Source: Candidatus Azambacteria bacterium
GTDB taxonomy: Bacteria > Patescibacteriota > Minisyncoccia > GWC2-36-17 > JACQAJ01
NCBI GenBank assembly: GCA_016195045.1
Contig: JACQAJ010000083.1
Location: 1-7,573 of the forward strand
DNA length: 7,573 nt
Direction of reading: 5' to 3'
The notes under the pieces are model-generated. The model saw nothing but the letters and a program-made list of their open reading frames with translations. It did not search any database and had not been told where the DNA came from. Positions 5,676 through 7,573 of the stretch are shown here, in pieces. Both the position numbers and the translations under genes were made by a program. Positions within the stretch are counted from its first letter, which is position 1, and the number at the start of each line of letters is the position of its first letter.

Positions 5676-6014
5676 ATGATTAAAAAAAGAAGATTTTCAA
5701 GAATAGGAAAAGTTAGAACTGCCTTTTTTCGCGGATTAATGAGGAATTTAATCTTGAACAAAAAGATAAAGACGACCGAGGCTAGAGCTAAAGCTATCAG
5801 GCCAACCGTTGAGAAGTTAATTACTTTGGCTAAGAAAAAAAATTTGGCTAGTAAAAGATTATTAATTTCTAGATTATCTGATTTGGAAGCCTCAAAAAAA
5901 CTGGAAGAAATTATTAAGGATTATGATAATCGAGCCGGCGGTTATCTTAGAATAATTAAATTAGATCAAAGAAAATCAGATGGAGCGAAAATGGCCATGA
6001 TTGAGTTCGTCTAA
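5676..6014 (+). CDS. rplQ: 50S ribosomal protein L17
   Basis: L17 binds 23S rRNA near the exit-tunnel side of the large subunit. The 112 residues are close to the family norm. The conserved features are the basic start (IKKRRFSRIGKVRTAFFRGL), MRNLILNKKIKTTEARAKAI (22-41), the block RPTVEKLITLAKK (42-54) and DNRAGGYLRIIKL (84-96), ending MAMIEFV. The start reads MIKKRRFSRIG rather than the usual MRHRKKGRKLG, a modest divergence. The ATG at 5676 follows ACTAATTTT with no Shine-Dalgarno. It follows rpoA as in most bacteria. Confidence 0.95.
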   Translation: MIKKRRFSRIGKVRTAFFRGLMRNLILNKKIKTTEARAKAIRPTVEKLITLAKKKNLASKRLLISRLSDLEASKKLEEIIKDYDNRAGGYLRIIKLDQRKSDGAKMAMIEFV

Positions 6015-6016
6015 TA

Positions 6017-6107
6017 CACGAATTGCAACGAATGTCATTCACGAATTGCAACGAATATTAATAAAATAAATTCGTCGCCATTCGTAATAAATTCGTCGCC
6101 ATTCGTG
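6017..6107 (+). repeat. Two-unit stem-loop between rplQ and rplM (type D)
   Basis: CACGAATTGCAACGAAT occurs twice (6017-6033, 6040-6056; period 23). The right arm is two perfect 21-base units (6065-6085, 6086-6106), each containing ATTCGTCGCCATTCGT. Left unit 2 pairs with right unit 1 (6041-6056 with 6070-6085) and left unit 1 with right unit 2 (6018-6033 with 6091-6106), 14 of 16 each with the same two mismatches. The stem starts 2 bases after the rplQ stop and ends 8 bases before the rplM ATG. Confidence 0.9.
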
Positions 6108-6115
6108 AATTACAT

Positions 6116-6460
6116 ATGAAAGAATACAATTTTAATGCATCAGATTATGTTTTAGGACGTCTGGCTTCAGAGGTCGCCTATATTTTGGCTGGTAAAAATG
6201 AACCATCTTATGAAAGACATATTCCATCCAGTAATGTTATTAAAATTATTAATTGTGGTCAGATAAAAGTAACTGGGAATAAATTAAAAGATAAGATTTA
6301 TTTTCATCACTCTGGGTATCTTGGGGGGATGAAAAAGACTTTGCTTGGCGAATTATTAAAGAAAGATTCTCGTGAAGTTTTAAGAAAAGCTATTTATGGC
6401 ATGTTACCTAAGAATAGATTAAGGGCGGGTTTAATGAAGAATTTAATTTTAGAGAAATAA
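6116..6460 (+). CDS. rplM: 50S ribosomal protein L13 (short form)
   Basis: L13 is an early-assembly 23S rRNA-binding protein. The product has 114 residues against about 142 in E. coli. It starts almost at the core (YVLGRLASEVAYILAGKNEP, 11-30) and keeps VTGNKLKDKIYFHHSGYLGG (52-71) and YGMLPKNRLRAGLMKNL (94-110), but lacks the usual C-terminal segment containing EHPH. As I recall it, this short form is usual in Patescibacteria, so I treat it as intact. The ATG at 6116 lies 8 bases after the spacer stem, with no Shine-Dalgarno. It precedes rpsI, its standard partner. Confidence 0.94.
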   Translation: MKEYNFNASDYVLGRLASEVAYILAGKNEPSYERHIPSSNVIKIINCGQIKVTGNKLKDKIYFHHSGYLGGMKKTLLGELLKKDSREVLRKAIYGMLPKNRLRAGLMKNLILEK

Positions 6461-6469
6461 ATAATTTCA

Positions 6470-6574
6470 GATTTAAGATATAAGATTTATGATTTATGAA
6501 TAATTTTGATTTAATTCTTCTTATCAAAATCCCCAATTCTTAATTCGTAATTCTTAAATCTTAAATCATAAATT
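6470..6574 (+). repeat. Long stem-loop between rplM and rpsI (type C)
   Basis: Bases 6470-6501 face 6543-6574: 28 of 32 positions pair including G-U, with mismatches at 6476, 6480, 6490 and 6493. An inner stem ATTTTGAT/ATCAAAAT (6503-6510 with 6523-6530) closes a 12-base loop; 6531-6542, starting CCCC, is unpaired. The left arm shares TTTAAGATATAAGATTTATG with the rpoA spacer; the right arm contains CTTAAATCTTAAATC, as in the first gene's leader. It ends 1 base before the rpsI ATG. Confidence 0.85.
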
Positions 6575-6575
6575 G

Positions 6576-6986
6576 ATGAAAGAAACAATCGTTAAAAAAA
6601 CAAAATATTTTGAAGGGCTTGGCCGCAGGAAAAGAGCCATCGCTAGAGTTAGAGTACAAAGTGATATTACTGATATCTCTGTTAATAATTTTGATTATAC
6701 AAAGTACTTTCCGACTGAGTTAATGAGAGAGGTGGTTATGGCGCCGTTTAACAAGTTAAAAATTATTGGCAAATTTGGCGCGACAGTGAAAGTTAACGGC
6801 GGCGGTTTAGTATCTCAATCAGAAGCTATTAAGTTGGGTATGGCTAGGGCTTTAGTTGAGCTCAATCCAGATTATCGAGTCAAGTTATCGCGATTGGGAT
6901 ATTTACGAAGAGATCCAAGAGAAAAAGAAAGGAAAAAATACGGTCTTAAAAGAGCTCGAAAAGCGCCCCAATGGGGAAAGAGATAA
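6576..6986 (+). CDS. rpsI: 30S ribosomal protein S9
   Basis: S9 lies in the head of the small subunit, and its C-terminal tail reaches P-site tRNA. The 136 residues include GLGRRKRAIARVRV (14-27), VNGGG (73-77), SQSEAIKLGMARAL (80-93) and RRDPREKERKKYGLKRARKA (111-130). The last residues are PQWGKR, where PQFSKR is common; the terminal Lys-Arg that touches tRNA is kept. I chose the ATG at 6576; a TTG directly before it (6573) is in frame but gives no benefit. There is no Shine-Dalgarno; the start follows the spacer stem by 1 base. Confidence 0.96.
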   Translation: MKETIVKKTKYFEGLGRRKRAIARVRVQSDITDISVNNFDYTKYFPTELMREVVMAPFNKLKIIGKFGATVKVNGGGLVSQSEAIKLGMARALVELNPDYRVKLSRLGYLRRDPREKERKKYGLKRARKAPQWGKR

Positions 6987-6991
6987 CAATT

Positions 6992-7073
6992 TAGTTTGTA
7001 GTTTGTGGTGAGTAGTTTGTAGTAAATTTTTCTACCAACTACCAACTACCAACTACCAACTACCAACTACCAA
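6992..7073 (+). repeat. Heptamer stem-loop between rpsI and rpmF (type A)
   Basis: The left arm has GTTTGTA, GTTTGTG, GTGAGTA, GTTTGTA (6994-7021). The right arm has six perfect CTACCAA copies (7032-7073). Pairing 6992-7022 with 7032-7062 gives 26 of 31 pairs, one G-U, with mismatches at 7018, 7010-7011, 7004 and 6997. The loop TAAATTTTT (7023-7031) is identical to that of the rpsM spacer. The two extra right-arm repeats are unpaired before the rpmF ATG at 7080. Confidence 0.88.
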
Positions 7074-7079
7074 CTAAAC

Positions 7080-7436
7080 ATGGGTTTACCAGTTAAACGT
7101 CATACAAGTTCTAAAAGAAAACGTCGTCGATCACATCTAGCTATCCAAGAATGTAATTTGGTGAAGTGTTCTCATTGTGGAAATCAGGCTTTGTCTCATA
7201 GAGTCTGTGGGCAATGTGGTTACTATAAAGGAATCCAAATTATTGATGTTTTTACTAAACTTGATAAAAAAGAAAAGAAGAAAAAAGAAAAAGAATTAGC
7301 GATGCAAGGAAAAAAAGTTGCCTTAGAAGAAAAAGAATCAGCCATCAATGAAAAAGAAATAGAAAAGAACACAAAAGAAATAAGCCAAGAAAGAAAGAAA
7401 ACCAACGATCTTCTGAAAAACAAAAAGAAATCTTAA
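7080..7436 (+). CDS. rpmF: 50S ribosomal protein L32 with long charged C-terminal extension
   Basis: L32 is a small protein of the large subunit. Residues 1-58 are the L32 domain: MGLPVKRHTSSKRKRRRSHL (1-20) and a zinc ribbon with Cys30-x2-Cys33 and Cys43-x2-Cys46, then YYKGIQIIDV. The usual protein has about 55-65 residues; this one has 118. Residues 59-118 are nearly all Lys, Glu, Asn and Gln and likely form a charged helix or coiled coil (KKEKKKKEKELAMQGKK, then EEKESAINEKEIEKN). The reading frame stays open to a normal TAA and no other domain is visible. The ATG at 7080 follows CTAAAC with no Shine-Dalgarno. It is followed by nusB after 18 bases. Confidence 0.93.
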   Translation: MGLPVKRHTSSKRKRRRSHLAIQECNLVKCSHCGNQALSHRVCGQCGYYKGIQIIDVFTKLDKKEKKKKEKELAMQGKKVALEEKESAINEKEIEKNTKEISQERKKTNDLLKNKKKS

Positions 7437-7454
7437 ATCTAAAATTTCTTCATC

Positions 7455-7573
7455 ATGAGTAATCGTCATCTTTGTCGTTCAATCGTTTTACAATCATTAT
7501 ATGAGTGGGATTTCTTGAAAAAGAATAATGATCAATTAGAAAATATTATTAAAAGAAATATTGAGGATTTTGC
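7455..7573 (+). CDS. nusB: Transcription antitermination factor NusB (partial, 5' end only)
   Basis: NusB with S10 (NusE) binds boxA RNA and supports antitermination of rRNA transcription. Only 39 complete codons are in the window; the gene continues past base 7573. MSNRHLCRSIVLQSLYEWDF (1-20) resembles the NusB start seen in Patescibacteria (an R-x-x-R-x-x-x-L/M-Q-x-L-Y/F-x-x-D/E pattern). It begins 18 bases after rpmF, and this short gap has no stem-loop or tandem repeats, so it is probably cotranscribed. No Shine-Dalgarno is visible (preceding bases AAAATTTCTTCATC). Confidence 0.88.
   Translation, partial: MSNRHLCRSIVLQSLYEWDFLKKNNDQLENIIKRNIEDF

Noticed and set aside
6116..6460. Truncated or broken rplM
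   Set aside because: All core motifs are present and the short form is, to my knowledge, normal in Patescibacteria; the next gene is intact and in place.
6573..6575. TTG start for rpsI
   Set aside because: The ATG directly follows and is preferred; TTG adds one residue without support.
2798..7073. CRISPR arrays suggested by the tandem repeats
   Set aside because: Units are 7-21 bases and directly adjacent, with no unique spacers.
7223..7423. Minus-strand frame rich in Phe and Ser, superficially like a membrane peptide
   Set aside because: It is the antisense of the Lys/Glu-rich L32 tail; the hydrophobicity is a by-product of AAA/GAA codons.

Overview
This window carries part of a bacterial translation and transcription gene cluster, all on the plus strand. 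From left to right: a 613-residue single-pass membrane protein, infA (IF-1), rpmJ (L36), rpsM (S13), rpsK (S11), rpsD (S4), rpoA (RNA polymerase alpha), rplQ (L17), rplM (L13), rpsI (S9), rpmF (L32) and the start of nusB. The organism is most likely a member of the Patescibacteria / Candidate Phyla Radiation. The DNA is A+T-rich, L13 is short, and the first protein joins an N-terminal domain, a charged linker, one membrane segment and a baseplate-J-like exterior in a way I associate with that group. The nusB start also resembles that group's NusB. TGA acts as a stop (end of infA), so the Gly-TGA code of Gracilibacteria/SR1 is not used. A finer placement (Parcubacteria or ABY1-like) is only a guess.

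Layout. 1-115: an extended -10 promoter and a heptamer-repeat leader. 116-1957: membrane protein gene. 1958-2047: possible infA promoter inside an inverted repeat. 2048-2260: infA. 2261-2640: a 380-base stretch without a gene that holds four stem-loops, including a 162-base near-complete inverted repeat (2339-2500) resembling a miniature transposable element or structured RNA. 2641-7436: nine ribosomal protein genes and rpoA. 7455 to the end: partial nusB.

The most unusual part is the spacers between genes. Most of the 75-115-base gaps are filled by one stem-loop made of short tandem repeats, usually 7 bases long. The left arm starts a few bases after the upstream stop codon, and the right arm ends a few bases before the next ATG. 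In four of them (rpsM, rpoA, rpsI, rpmF) the stems are 31-33 positions long with 25-28 pairs, and in rpsM, rpmF and rpoA the mismatches recur every 7 bases. Different gaps use different repeat words, and some words are reused (rpsM with rpmF; rpsK with rplQ; rpoA with rpsI and the first gene's leader). Almost no gene has a Shine-Dalgarno sequence; rpsD is the exception, and its candidate site lies inside a stem. The 18-base gap before nusB has no stem, and the first gene has only a right arm. I propose that these stems bring each stop codon next to the following start codon and so couple translation along the operon. This is inference and untested.
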